13,603 nt of DNA from JBPOIS01 sp052034295 (GCA_052034295.1 JBPOIS010000068.1:1-13603); one strand, 5' to 3'; shown: positions 1-7,454, numbered from the stretch's first letter. The notes: generated by a model not told the origin, from the letters alone. A program made the numbers and translations.

Positions 1-938
1 GCCACCACCTGACGGGCCACAAAGATGATCAACTGCCGCAGCCAGCGGTGCGCCGGATGGTGGTGCAACAGCGGCGTCCAGGCCATTTTCAGCTCAAATT
101 CCGGGATGTAAAACGGCGGATCCTTCACCACAATCAGCGGATTTTCCGCCTGCAGGCGCGCCACCCGGCTGGGCAGCGTGGCAATCAGGTCGGCATTGGC
201 CGCCAGCAAGGCCGGCATCTGATAATGCCGGGTAAAAATGCTGATGTGGCGCTTCTGGCCGATCCGGTCCAGCGCCTGATCGATCCAGCCCAGTCCGCCG
301 GATTTGTCCGGATTGACCCCGAAGCCCACACCCATGCCGGTCTTGGATACCCAGATGTGCTGGGCCTCCAGATAGCTTTTCAGGGTGAAATGCTGCAGCA
401 CCGGACTGCTGGCCGACAGCAGGCAGCTAAAGCTGTCACGCCACACCAGCACCTGGTGAAACGACTGCGGGATTTCATTGAAGCGGTTGATGGCCAGATC
501 GACCTTGCCCTGCTCCATATCGCGGTAGGACACATCAGACGGGGTGAGAAAATCCAGCACCACATTCGGCGCCTCGTTGCGCAGCGCCTTGACCAGACGC
601 GGCACCAGCGTGGCTTCGGCATAGTCCGAGCACATGATGCGGAACACCCGGTTGCTGGTGTAGGGCCGGAACTCGGTCTGCGGCTCGAGGATCTGCGACA
701 GCTCGGCCAGCGAGGCGCGAATGCGCGGCTGCAGCTGCAGGGCGCGCTCGGTCGGGGCCATGCCCTCACTGGAGCGGATCAGCAGCGGGTCATTGAACAG
801 CGTGCGCAGCCGGCGCAGGATGTTGCTCATGGCGGGCTGGGTCACCCCCAGCTGCTCCGCCGCGCGGGTGACGTTTTTTTCCCGAAGCAAAACATCCAGA
901 TAGATGAGCAGATTCAGGTCAACCCGTTCCAGATTCAT
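1..938 (-). CDS. LysR-family transcriptional regulator, 3' end cut by window edge
   Basis: Translating the minus strand from the ATG at 938-936 gives an open frame to the window edge, about 312 residues, so nearly the whole protein is present. The N-terminus opens with MNLERVDLNLLIYLDVLLRE, then a winged helix-turn-helix at about residues 20-50 (NVTRAAEQLGVTQPAMSNIL) and the RRLRTLFNDPLLIR wing typical of LysR-type regulators. Residues from about 90 on fit a periplasmic-binding-like effector domain. The HTH/wing resembles the NodD/NahR/LeuO branch by eye. It is divergent from aceA with 149 bp between the start codons, the usual arrangement when a LysR protein controls its neighbour. Control of aceA is therefore a reasonable inference, but the effector is unknown. 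The final residues and the stop lie outside the window. Confidence 0.9.
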   Translation of the reverse strand, partial: MNLERVDLNLLIYLDVLLREKNVTRAAEQLGVTQPAMSNILRRLRTLFNDPLLIRSSEGMAPTERALQLQPRIRASLAELSQILEPQTEFRPYTSNRVFRIMCSDYAEATLVPRLVKALRNEAPNVVLDFLTPSDVSYRDMEQGKVDLAINRFNEIPQSFHQVLVWRDSFSCLLSASSPVLQHFTLKSYLEAQHIWVSKTGMGVGFGVNPDKSGGLGWIDQALDRIGQKRHISIFTRHYQMPALLAANADLIATLPSRVARLQAENPLIVVKDPPFYIPEFELKMAWTPLLHHHPAHRWLRQLIIFVARQVV

Positions 939-1087
939 GAAATAAATACCGAAGATCAAGATGATAAATTGGCTAAATTATGCCACAAACTCTAGACTTC
1001 GCCCATCGTCAGGCTGTCCCTTAAGTCAATTTTCATCAAGGCTTTGCGGGCAACTGGCTTTTTTTTCACAAGCATGAGGAACTCCTG
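939..1087. promoter_or_regulatory. Divergent LysR regulator/aceA promoter region with candidate LysR operator
   Basis: This is the 149-bp intergenic region between the divergent regulator and aceA. It is A/T-rich compared with its surroundings. An imperfect 18-bp palindrome at 964-981 (ATAAATTGG/CTAAATTAT, 7 of 9 base pairs match) contains a T-N11-A pattern at 965-977, the core of LysR-type binding sites. A weak sigma-70-like pair for aceA is TTGGCT (969-974) and TAGACT (993-998), 18 bp apart, with the palindrome over the -35. The aceA ribosome site is GAGGA at 1076-1080. The operator assignment is inference. Confidence 0.45.
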
Positions 1088-2689
1088 ATGGGTACCTATC
1101 AGTCTGCTCTGGAACACGTCCGCGCCGTCAAAGCCAAACTGGGCGGCACCTGGGGCGCCATTCACCCGGAAGATGCAGCGCGCATGATCGTTCAGAACCG
1201 TTTCCGCACCGGTCTGGACATCGCCAAGTACACCGCAGCCATCATGCGCAAGGACATGGCTGAGTACGACGCCGACAGCAGCAAATACACCCAGTCGCTG
1301 GGCTGCTGGCACGGCTTCATTGCCCAGCAAAAAATGATTGCCAACAAAAAATACTTTGGCACCACCAGCAAGCGCTACATCTACCTGTCCGGCTGGATGG
1401 TGGCTGCCCTGCGCTCTGAGTTTGGCCCGCTGCCCGACCAGTCCATGCACGAAAAAACCTCCGTGCCGGCCCTGATCGAAGAGATCTACACCTTCCTGCG
1501 TCAGGCTGATGCCCGCGAACTGAACGACCTGTTCCGCGCCATGCAAAAAGCCGAAGCCGCTGGCGACACCGCCAAGGTCAAGGAGATCGAAGCGCAGATC
1601 GACAACTTCGAATCGCACGTGGTGCCGATCATTGCTGACATCGACGCTGGTTTTGGCAACGAAGAAGCCACCTACCTGCTGACCAAGAAAATGATCGAAG
1701 CCGGTGCCTGCGCCATCCAGATCGAAAACCAGGTCTCCGATGCCAAGCAGTGTGGCCACCAGGCTGGCAAAGTCACCGTCCCGCACGAAGACTTCCTGGC
1801 CAAGATCAACGCCGTCCGCTTTGCCTTCCTGGAGCTGGGCATTGATGAAGGCGTCATCGTTGCCCGTACCGACTCCGAAGGTGCCGACCTGACCCAGAAA
1901 ATCCCGGTCAGCAAGCAAAAAGGCGACATCGCGTCCCAGTACATCAGCTACCTGGACACCCAGGAAATCGACATCAGCGAAGCTGCTGACGACGAAATCC
2001 TGATCAAGCGTGACGGCAAGCTGCACCGCCCGACCCGTCTGGCTTCCGGCCTGTACCAGTTCCGTGAAGGCACCCAGATCGACCGCGTGGTCCTGGACTG
2101 CGTGACCAGCCTGCAAAACGGCGCTGACATGCTGTGGATCGAGACCCCGACCCCGAACGTCGCCGAAATCGCCCACATGGTCAACCGTGTGAAGGAAGTC
2201 ATCCCGAACGCCAAGCTGGTGTACAACAACAGCCCGTCGTTCAACTGGACCTTGAACTTCCGTCAGCAAGCCTATGACCGCTGGGTCAAGGAAGGCAAGG
2301 ACGTGTCCGCCTACGACCGCGCCAAGCTGATGAGCGCTGACTACGACAACACCGAACTGGCTGCTGCGGCTGACGAAATGATCCGCACCTTCCAGCGCGA
2401 TGCGGCCCGTGAAGCCGGTGTGTTCCACCACCTGATCACCCTGCCGACCTACCACACCGCTGCCCTGTCCACCCACGAGCTGGCCAAGGGTTACTTCGGC
2501 GACGAAGGCATGCTGGCCTACGTGGCTGGCGTACAGCGCAAGGAAATCCGTGGCGGCATCGCCTGCGTCAAGCACCAGGCCATGGCCGGTTCGGACATCG
2601 GTGATGACCACAAAGAGATCTTCTCCGGTGACAACGCCCTGAAAGCTGGCGACGACAGCAAAAACACCATGAACCAGTTCGGCGGCTAA
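1088..2689 (+). CDS. aceA: Isocitrate lyase (glyoxylate shunt)
   Basis: Isocitrate lyase cleaves isocitrate to glyoxylate and succinate. It is the first step of the glyoxylate bypass, needed for growth on acetate or fatty acids, and is cytosolic. The 533-residue product has the long Pseudomonas-type form rather than the roughly 430-residue E. coli form. The active-site signature KQCGH places the catalytic cysteine at about residue 222. The metal/substrate-binding stretch DIDAGFGNEEATYLL starts at residue 184, and the conserved GCWHGF, IQIENQ and VYNNSPSFNW motifs are all present. The ATG at 1088 follows GAGGA with suitable spacing. The gene stands alone between the divergent LysR gene and a strong terminator. 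Malate synthase is not in the window. Nothing suggests damage: all expected motifs are intact and the reading frame is uninterrupted. Confidence 0.97.
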   Translation: MGTYQSALEHVRAVKAKLGGTWGAIHPEDAARMIVQNRFRTGLDIAKYTAAIMRKDMAEYDADSSKYTQSLGCWHGFIAQQKMIANKKYFGTTSKRYIYLSGWMVAALRSEFGPLPDQSMHEKTSVPALIEEIYTFLRQADARELNDLFRAMQKAEAAGDTAKVKEIEAQIDNFESHVVPIIADIDAGFGNEEATYLLTKKMIEAGACAIQIENQVSDAKQCGHQAGKVTVPHEDFLAKINAVRFAFLELGIDEGVIVARTDSEGADLTQKIPVSKQKGDIASQYISYLDTQEIDISEAADDEILIKRDGKLHRPTRLASGLYQFREGTQIDRVVLDCVTSLQNGADMLWIETPTPNVAEIAHMVNRVKEVIPNAKLVYNNSPSFNWTLNFRQQAYDRWVKEGKDVSAYDRAKLMSADYDNTELAAAADEMIRTFQRDAAREAGVFHHLITLPTYHTAALSTHELAKGYFGDEGMLAYVAGVQRKEIRGGIACVKHQAMAGSDIGDDHKEIFSGDNALKAGDDSKNTMNQFGG

Positions 2690-2712
2690 TCGCCCCGACT
2701 GACTCAGGTCAG

Positions 2713-2739
2713 AAAACCCCGCTGCGGCGGGGTTTTTTT
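2713..2739 (+). terminator. Intrinsic terminator of aceA
   Basis: A CCCCGC / GCGGGG stem (2717-2722 with 2727-2732) has a TGCG loop. It is flanked by AAAA on the left and a run of seven T on the right. It starts about 24 nt after the aceA stop codon. The A/T flanks make it potentially bidirectional. Confidence 0.93.
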
Positions 2740-2878
2740 ATGGTCCATCCGCGGCAGGGGCATGCAACAGCGATCCAACCGGCCCGTGCAGCTGCTTTGG
2801 CCGCCTGAAACCACGGCTCAGCGGGCTGCGCCGTGGCGGCGCGCCAGACTGCCCAGCCATGCCGCCGTGTCGGCATCC

Positions 2879-2900
2879 ATGGATTTTTTAAAAAAACCAT
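2879..2900. repeat. A/T-rich near-perfect palindrome
   Basis: ATGG-A-TTTTTT runs directly into AAAAAA-A-CCAT. Ten of eleven base pairs are self-complementary and there is no spacer. In this GC-rich context the T6A7 core stands out. It could be a bent-DNA or protein-binding site, or a weak bidirectional terminator. No function is assigned. Confidence 0.6.
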
Positions 2901-3100
2901 CCGACCCCCAGCGACGTTCCCACCGCTTTTGCCTGAAAAAACCGCAGGCCAGCCGCTGGCGCTGGTCCCGTGGCTGCACCGGGCCTGGGGTCAGCGCTCA
3001 GGCAGAAGCAGGTGGCTGCTGCCGAGCCGTCGCAACAGGTTGTTTTCACCCCTGCCATCCATCGGTCAGACTGGACAGTCATCCCCAAAACTGCCGGGCC

Positions 3101-3126
3101 GGTGTCAATCTGATTACACTGACACC
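3101..3126. promoter_or_regulatory. Inverted repeat, candidate operator upstream of exported protein
   Basis: Perfect 7-bp arms GGTGTCA (3101-3107) and TGACACC (3120-3126) are separated by a 12-bp spacer. The right arm ends 92 bp before the ATG at 3219. The dimension suits a dimeric regulator, but I cannot name the family. A hairpin in an untranslated leader is the alternative. Confidence 0.4.
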
Positions 3127-3218
3127 CTTAAGCAAATTAAGACGCATTCACCGCCCGCCGGTCTTCCGGCCTGGCGGCGCGGCTTTCCTGTCCGTTGTCC
3201 CCCGGAGTGCCTGTAGCC

Positions 3219-3623
3219 ATGATCAAATCCATCCTGCCCGCCCTGTTGCTGGGACTGCTCAGCGCCACTGCCCAGGCGGCCCCCGAAAACCTGAAGGCCA
3301 GCGGGGGCTGCAGCAGCGCCACCGCCGGCAAGCTCGGCGATGCCCCGTTGCAGTTTTGCATGACGCCTGGCAGCTTTGGCGATGACAGCTATGAGCTGAA
3401 ATCCAATGGCCAGAGCGTGCTGACCGCAGACGTGGAAGGCGCCTCTAAGGGCGTCACCGGCACGGTGGCCGGCCAGTCCGTGACCCTGAAATGCACCTCC
3501 GAGCTCAAATCGGAAGACGGTGAAGACACCGAAGTGGGCCGCATGTGTGACATCAGCGGACCAGCCGGGGTGGTGCTGCAGGTGCACATCGACCTGAGCC
3601 TGATGCACCCGAACGCTTCCTGA
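3219..3623 (+). CDS. Small exported protein with four cysteines, unknown function
   Basis: The 134-residue product begins with a clear Sec signal peptide: MIKS, then a hydrophobic stretch, then ATAQA with cleavage expected after residue 20. The mature part of about 114 residues is acidic. It has four cysteines (31, 47, 92, 110), an even number that would allow two disulfides in the periplasm. I see no lipobox, so it should be soluble periplasmic or secreted. An in-frame TTG at 3195 would add eight residues before the signal peptide. The ATG at 3219 is preferred because it places the basic residue directly before the hydrophobic core, with GGAG at 3203-3206 upstream, although the spacing is somewhat long. 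The gene is convergent with the metallophosphoesterase; only 20 bp separate their stop codons. I do not recognise the family. Confidence 0.8.
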   Translation: MIKSILPALLLGLLSATAQAAPENLKASGGCSSATAGKLGDAPLQFCMTPGSFGDDSYELKSNGQSVLTADVEGASKGVTGTVAGQSVTLKCTSELKSEDGEDTEVGRMCDISGPAGVVLQVHIDLSLMHPNAS

Positions 3624-3633
3624 GGGCCTGAGT

Positions 3634-3651
3634 TGCGCTGGCGTCAGCGCA
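3634..3651. terminator. Possible shared hairpin between convergent genes
   Basis: TGCGCTG (3634-3640) and CAGCGCA (3645-3651) form a 7-bp stem with a GCGT loop between the convergent stop codons. It overlaps the stop of the metallophosphoesterase. There is no T-run on either side, so intrinsic termination is uncertain. Confidence 0.3.
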
Positions 3652-4669
3652 GCTCCAGAATGTCCACACAGGGCGGCACCCGGAACCGGAACGGGGCCGC
3701 CACCATGCCAGTACCTGCGGTCACAAAGATCTGTGCCCGGTCGAACTGGTACAGGTCACGCCGGAACCCGTATTTGGACTCCTTGTGCAGCACCCACTGG
3801 GTGGCCCACGGCAAAAACACCTGTCCGCCGTGGGTGTGGCCACAGATCATCAGTGGCCGGTACGGCAGTCCCTCCGGCACCATGTCCACGGTGTCCGGAT
3901 TGTGGCACAGCACCAGCACAGGCTTGGTCAGCGGCAGTTGCCGCAGATAGCCCAGCTGGGCCTTGCCCGCCCACAGGTCACCGGTGCCGGCCAGCAGCAC
4001 ATCATCCAGATCCAGCCAGCAATCCTCAATCGGCTGGATGCCATTCAGATCCAGGGCATCGCGCAGGGCCTGCTGGATCGGCGGGCCCGGCTCCTCTTCA
4101 TCGTGGTTGCCCGGCACCGAATACACTGGCACGTTCAGCGCCGCCAGCGGGCGCAGCTTGCCGGCCAGATCATCGCCTGGCTCGTAGGTCCAGTCACCGG
4201 CCACCACCACAAAATCCGGCTGCTGCGCCGTCACCGCCCGCACGATGCGGCGCAACTGGCGCGGCTGTCCGGAAAACAGGCCAATGTGCAAATCGCCCAG
4301 CACCGCCACCCGCAGGGGACGGGGCAGGGGCCTGGGCCCTTCCAGCTGAATGTGGTGATGGCGCACCACCAGCCGGTTGGGCTCGATGAAGCGCGCATAC
4401 ACGATCAGCAGGCTGAGCAGCAGCACTGGCCCACTGACCGCCCAGCCCATCTGCCCGGTCAGGCTCAGCCAGAGGCTGAACGGGATCAGCAGCCAGAAGG
4501 CATACAGGCTGTAAAAAATCAGCATCTGGATGAAGGATTTTTGCAGGTAGGCGGTGCGGGACAGCAGGGTGCGGCGAATTGCCATCACCACCATCCACAC
4601 CAGCCCTGTGCCATACACCGCATAAAACGCGGTGGTGATCAGGGTCACCTGCTCCGGCTGCAAGACCAT
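3644..4669 (-). CDS. Membrane-anchored calcineurin-like metallophosphoesterase (YaeI/YkuE type)
   Basis: The 341-residue product has about three hydrophobic helices (roughly 8-31, 47-71, 78-95), followed by a complete calcineurin-like phosphoesterase domain. The metal ligand motifs appear in order: GDLHIG (D126, H128), AGDW (D159), GNHD (N188, H189), CHNPD (H256) and GHTHGGQ (H278, H280). The short GHTHGGQ ending and membrane N-terminus match the YaeI/YkuE/LpxG-like group, whose members hydrolyse phosphodiester or pyrophosphate bonds of lipids such as UDP-diacylglucosamine. The substrate here cannot be read from sequence. The ATG follows AAGGAGG at excellent spacing. The gene lies 24 bp downstream of the acyltransferase on the same strand, so a common transcript and a lipid-related role are likely. 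Confidence 0.9.
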   Translation of the reverse strand: MVLQPEQVTLITTAFYAVYGTGLVWMVVMAIRRTLLSRTAYLQKSFIQMLIFYSLYAFWLLIPFSLWLSLTGQMGWAVSGPVLLLSLLIVYARFIEPNRLVVRHHHIQLEGPRPLPRPLRVAVLGDLHIGLFSGQPRQLRRIVRAVTAQQPDFVVVAGDWTYEPGDDLAGKLRPLAALNVPVYSVPGNHDEEEPGPPIQQALRDALDLNGIQPIEDCWLDLDDVLLAGTGDLWAGKAQLGYLRQLPLTKPVLVLCHNPDTVDMVPEGLPYRPLMICGHTHGGQVFLPWATQWVLHKESKYGFRRDLYQFDRAQIFVTAGTGMVAAPFRFRVPPCVDILELR

Positions 4670-4693
4670 GGCGCCTCCTTTATTGGGCAGGGA

Positions 4694-5536
4694 TCATTCT
4701 GCGGCTTCCCGGTCACCGTACAGCTCAGCCAGCGCCTGGGGGTTCAGCACCCGGCGATGCAGGGCCTGCAGGCCATCCTGCAACCGGCTCTGCACCAGCA
4801 GGCGCAGGCTCTCCAGATCATGACCGGTCGGGTCAATGCGCTCCAGCGCCTGCACATGGGCAGTCACCGGGTCATGCACCAGCATCTCGGACAAATGCTC
4901 GGCCATGGTGATGTCATCCACGAAGGGCACACGCAAATCCAGCCCGCCCTGCTGGTTCACATAGCACAGCACCACCGGCTGAATCGGGGTCCTGGTCTGC
5001 AGGGCGGCGGCCAGCAGCTTGCCATGCACCTTGCGCACGGTGCGGCCATCGGTGGTGGTGGCTTCCGGAAAAAACAACACCGGCATGCCCTGCCGCAAAA
5101 AATCTGCCACCTGCTGCGCCACCGAACCGGCATCGCCCGAACCGCGCTGGATGAACAGCGTGCCGCCCGCGCGGGCCAGCGCCCCCATCACCGGCCAGCG
5201 GGCAATCTCGGCCTTGGCCAGAAAAAACACCCGCGCCTTGGCTCCGATCACCGCCACATCCAGCCAGGAAATGTGGTTGGCCACCCACAGCGCCTGCTGG
5301 CGGGGCACCGGCCCATGCAGCATCAGCTGTACGCCCATGGCCTGACACAGCGCCCGGCAAAAGCGCTGCACCAACACCACATGCTTGCCCTGTCCAGGGT
5401 TCCACATCGCCCCGCTGGTGGTGACCATGGCAAACCCATACCCCATGGCAAAGGCCAGTCCACCGGCCCGGCGCAACCGCCGCAACTGGCGCTGGGTCAG
5501 TTGCCCCAGTGAAAAATCTGCTGTTGCATCACGCAT
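4694..5536 (-). CDS. PlsC-type acyltransferase (1-acyl-glycerol-3-phosphate acyltransferase family)
   Basis: The family transfers acyl chains from acyl-ACP or acyl-CoA to lysophosphatidate or other lyso-lipids at the inner membrane. The 280-residue product shows the catalytic HX4D motif in ANHISWLDV (H88, D93), the FIQRG block at about 128-132, and FFPEATTTDG at about 156-164. In the last motif the usual FPEGT glycine is alanine. A short hydrophobic stretch (about 25-42) precedes the catalytic domain. I chose the ATG at 5536 because AGGA lies 4 nt upstream. The frame is open to 5677, but that would overlap the hflX 5' region, and the added residues look non-native. The metallophosphoesterase follows on the same strand, and hflX is divergent. 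The lyso-lipid substrate is not certain; an ornithine-lipid or lipid A related acyltransferase is possible. Confidence 0.88.
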   Translation of the reverse strand: MRDATADFSLGQLTQRQLRRLRRAGGLAFAMGYGFAMVTTSGAMWNPGQGKHVVLVQRFCRALCQAMGVQLMLHGPVPRQQALWVANHISWLDVAVIGAKARVFFLAKAEIARWPVMGALARAGGTLFIQRGSGDAGSVAQQVADFLRQGMPVLFFPEATTTDGRTVRKVHGKLLAAALQTRTPIQPVVLCYVNQQGGLDLRVPFVDDITMAEHLSEMLVHDPVTAHVQALERIDPTGHDLESLRLLVQSRLQDGLQALHRRVLNPQALAELYGDREAAE

Positions 5537-5579
5537 GACGTCCTGCTGCTGCCCCACTGTGTCCAAGAACCTGCGCTCC

Positions 5580-5585
5580 ACTATA
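5580..5585 (-). promoter_or_regulatory. Candidate -10 element for the acyltransferase unit
   Basis: The minus strand reads TATAGT about 44 nt before the acyltransferase ATG, inside TTTTATAGTGG. No good -35 box is visible at 16-18 bp. The same hexamer lies at a similar distance before pdxA. Confidence 0.3.
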
Positions 5586-5691
5586 AAACGCCCCGCCTGC
5601 CGTACACCATGAATTTGTGTAGGGTTCTGGCACAGCACACGGTGAAAAGGATTATCATGACAGCCTGTTTTTGACACCAGAAGGCGCTTTT

Positions 5692-7065
5692 TTGGAGCTG
5701 TTTGAACGCCACCAGGGCGGTGAACGCACCCTGCTGATCCATGTCACCGTCTACCCCGGTCCACAGCATGACCCGGAGGAATTCCGCCTGCTGGCCCAGT
5801 CAGCCGGGGCGCAGATCCTCGGTGAATACCCGGTGAATCGCTCACGTGCCGATCCCCGGCTGCTGATCGGTGAAGGCAAGGCCCAGGAAATCGCCGCCCA
5901 GGTGAAGGCCGATGACATCGACCTGGTGATGTTCAGCCACCCGCTAACGCCCGCCCAGGAGCGCAACCTGGAAAAGGAATTCCAGTGCCGGGTGGTCGAT
6001 CGCACCGGCCTGATCCTGGACATTTTTGCCCAGCGTGCACGCACCTTTGAGGGCAAACTGCAGGTCGAACTGGCCCAGCTGGAACACCTGTCCAGCCGTC
6101 TGGTGCGCGGCTGGACCCACCTAGAGCGGCAAAAAGGCGGCATTGGCCTGCGCGGTCCCGGCGAAACCCAGCTGGAAACCGACCGGCGTTTGCTGCGCCA
6201 CCGCGTCACCGCCCTGAAAGAGCGGCTGGCCAAAGTACGCCAGACCCGCCAGCAGGGCCGGGCGGCCCGCCAGAAGGCGGCCGTGCCGTCCATTTCTCTG
6301 GTGGGCTACACCAACGCTGGCAAATCCACTCTGTTCAACCGTCTGGCCGGCAGTGAAGTCTATGCCGCCGATCAGCTGTTTGCCACGCTGGACCCCACCC
6401 TGCGGCGGCTGGACTGGCCGGGACTGGGGCCCGTGGTGCTGGCCGACACCGTGGGCTTCGTGCGTGACCTGCCGCACGAGCTGGTGGACGCTTTCCGCGC
6501 CACGCTGGAAGAAACACTGGAAGCCGATTTGCTGCTGCATGTGATCGACAGCGCCAGTCCGGAACGCTTTGAACAGATGCAGGCCGTCGATCAGGTGCTC
6601 AGTGACATTGGTGCAAGCGCCCCGGTGCTGCAGGTGTACAACAAGATTGACCTCAGCGGTGATGCCGCAGCGGTGTTCGAAGTGGCACCCGGCGTACCGG
6701 AGCGGATTTTTGTGTCGGCGCAGCGCTCACTCGGCATTGACCTGCTGCAGGCCGCTGTGGCGCAGCGACTGGCGGGACAGGTGCAGGGGTTTGACCTGCT
6801 GCTGGGCTTTGATCAGGGCAAGCTGCTGCACCGCCTGTATGCGCTGGGGGTGGTGCAGCAGGCCAGCCTGACCGACACGGGCCAGCAACAGGTCAGCGTG
6901 TCCCTGCCTGCGGCGCGGCTGGCGCAACTGCTGGGCCAGGCGGGGGTGTCGCCCGAGGCGGTGCTGCCTCCGGCACAGGCTGCGCAACTGCGTCCGGTGC
7001 CTGAGGCCTTTGAACAGCCTGAGTCCGTCCCCACCCCTGCCGACCTGCAGGTGCCCGAATCATGA
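5692..7065 (+). CDS. hflX: Ribosome-associated GTPase HflX
   Basis: HflX is a conserved GTPase that binds the 50S subunit and splits or rescues stalled 70S ribosomes, mainly under stress. All signatures are present: N-terminal HflX domain with GEGKAQEI and RTGLILDIFAQRARTFEGKL, the diagnostic RGWTHLERQKGGIGLRGPGE block, the P-loop GYTNAGKST (205-213), switch DTVGF (252-256) and NKID (317-320). At 457 residues it is slightly longer than E. coli HflX because of a Pro/Ala/Gln-rich C-terminal tail. The start is not ATG. TTG at 5692 is preferred, with AAGG at 5681-5684 seven nt upstream and the product aligning with the E. coli N-terminus from ELFERHQGGER. TTG at 5671 is an alternative. The last codon overlaps the start of the LrgA-like gene (ATGA). 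In E. coli hflX follows hfq and precedes hflKC; neither is here. Confidence 0.94.
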   Translation: MELFERHQGGERTLLIHVTVYPGPQHDPEEFRLLAQSAGAQILGEYPVNRSRADPRLLIGEGKAQEIAAQVKADDIDLVMFSHPLTPAQERNLEKEFQCRVVDRTGLILDIFAQRARTFEGKLQVELAQLEHLSSRLVRGWTHLERQKGGIGLRGPGETQLETDRRLLRHRVTALKERLAKVRQTRQQGRAARQKAAVPSISLVGYTNAGKSTLFNRLAGSEVYAADQLFATLDPTLRRLDWPGLGPVVLADTVGFVRDLPHELVDAFRATLEETLEADLLLHVIDSASPERFEQMQAVDQVLSDIGASAPVLQVYNKIDLSGDAAAVFEVAPGVPERIFVSAQRSLGIDLLQAAVAQRLAGQVQGFDLLLGFDQGKLLHRLYALGVVQQASLTDTGQQQVSVSLPAARLAQLLGQAGVSPEAVLPPAQAAQLRPVPEAFEQPESVPTPADLQVPES

Positions 7066-7454
7066 ACGCCTGGCGTCCCCTGCTCGGGGTGGCCCTGCTG
7101 GTGGTCAGTGTGCGCGAGCTGGCGGTGTGGCTGGCCAGCCGCTGGGGCCACGCCAATCTGGGCAACCTGCTCGGGCTGTTCACGCTGCTGGCGGGGCTGC
7201 TGCTGTGGAAACACTGGCGTGGCCTGCCCGCGCCATTGATTGAAGGCAGCAACCGCCTGATGAAGGACAGTGCCCTGGCGTTTTTGCCGATTGCCGCCGG
7301 GGCAGCTGTGCTGATGGGGCAACTGGGCGCCGAACTGTGGAAAATCGCCACGGTGATGCTGGTCAGCACGCTGTTGCCGCTGTGGGTCTATGCCCGGCTG
7401 GCCCGGCGCTGGCTGTCGCCGCCTGCCCCCTCGCAGCAGGCCCGCAAATGCTGA
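7062..7454 (+). CDS. CidA/LrgA-family holin-like membrane protein
   Basis: The 130-residue, very hydrophobic protein has about four membrane helices (roughly 5-24, 33-52, 71-89, 93-115). The arrangement GNLLGLFTLLAGLLL followed by a polar loop and LAFLPIAAGAAVL fits the CidA/LrgA family, which is linked in Gram-positives to murein hydrolase export, cell lysis and pyruvate/small-metabolite transport. The ATG overlaps the hflX stop as ATGA, so translation is probably coupled. The stop overlaps the start of the LrgB-like partner. The immediate LrgB neighbour makes the assignment much firmer than the sequence alone. Function in this organism is not shown. Confidence 0.82.
   Translation: MNAWRPLLGVALLVVSVRELAVWLASRWGHANLGNLLGLFTLLAGLLLWKHWRGLPAPLIEGSNRLMKDSALAFLPIAAGAAVLMGQLGAELWKIATVMLVSTLLPLWVYARLARRWLSPPAPSQQARKC

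Larger units (their letters stand above)
2740..3218. other. Gene-poor 479-bp gap
   Basis: No convincing gene is seen between the aceA terminator and the start of the exported protein at 3219. The frames open here are Arg/Pro-rich, have no ribosome sites and resemble no family I recognise. The gap holds a T6A7 palindrome (2879-2900), a weak GCCTG/CAGGC inverted repeat (2931-2949) and a 7-bp-arm inverted repeat (3101-3126). It could be decayed coding sequence or an unrecognised RNA. The sequence alone does not decide. Confidence 0.5.

Noticed and set aside
48..995. Plus-strand open frame of 315 codons over the LysR gene
   Set aside because: It is the antisense of a clear LysR protein. The His/Gln/Arg-rich composition is typical of shadow frames.
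992..2611. Long (539-codon) open frame antisense to aceA
   Set aside because: It is the complement of a strongly biased, highly conserved gene. The product is Gly/Val/Asp-rich with no family pattern and no ribosome site, so it is a codon-bias shadow.
2931..2949. GCCTG/CAGGC hairpin as a terminator
   Set aside because: Only five base pairs and no flanking T-run; the A/T bases are in the loop.
2762..3385. Plus-strand 207-codon frame in the gap after aceA
   Set aside because: It is Arg/Pro-rich with no ribosome site, and it runs into the start of the exported protein in another frame.
3785..5512. Plus-strand open frame of 575 codons over the metallophosphoesterase and acyltransferase
   Set aside because: It spans two well-supported opposite-strand genes and their gap. 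It is His/Gln-rich with no recognisable domain, so it is a shadow.
5625..5645. Possible sigma-54 promoter (TGGCAC) before hflX
   Set aside because: The -12 TTGC element is absent at the required spacing.
6095..6103. Neisseria DNA uptake sequence-like GCCGTCTGG
   Set aside because: The match to GCCGTCTGAA is incomplete, it occurs inside hflX coding sequence, and I found no full copy in the window.
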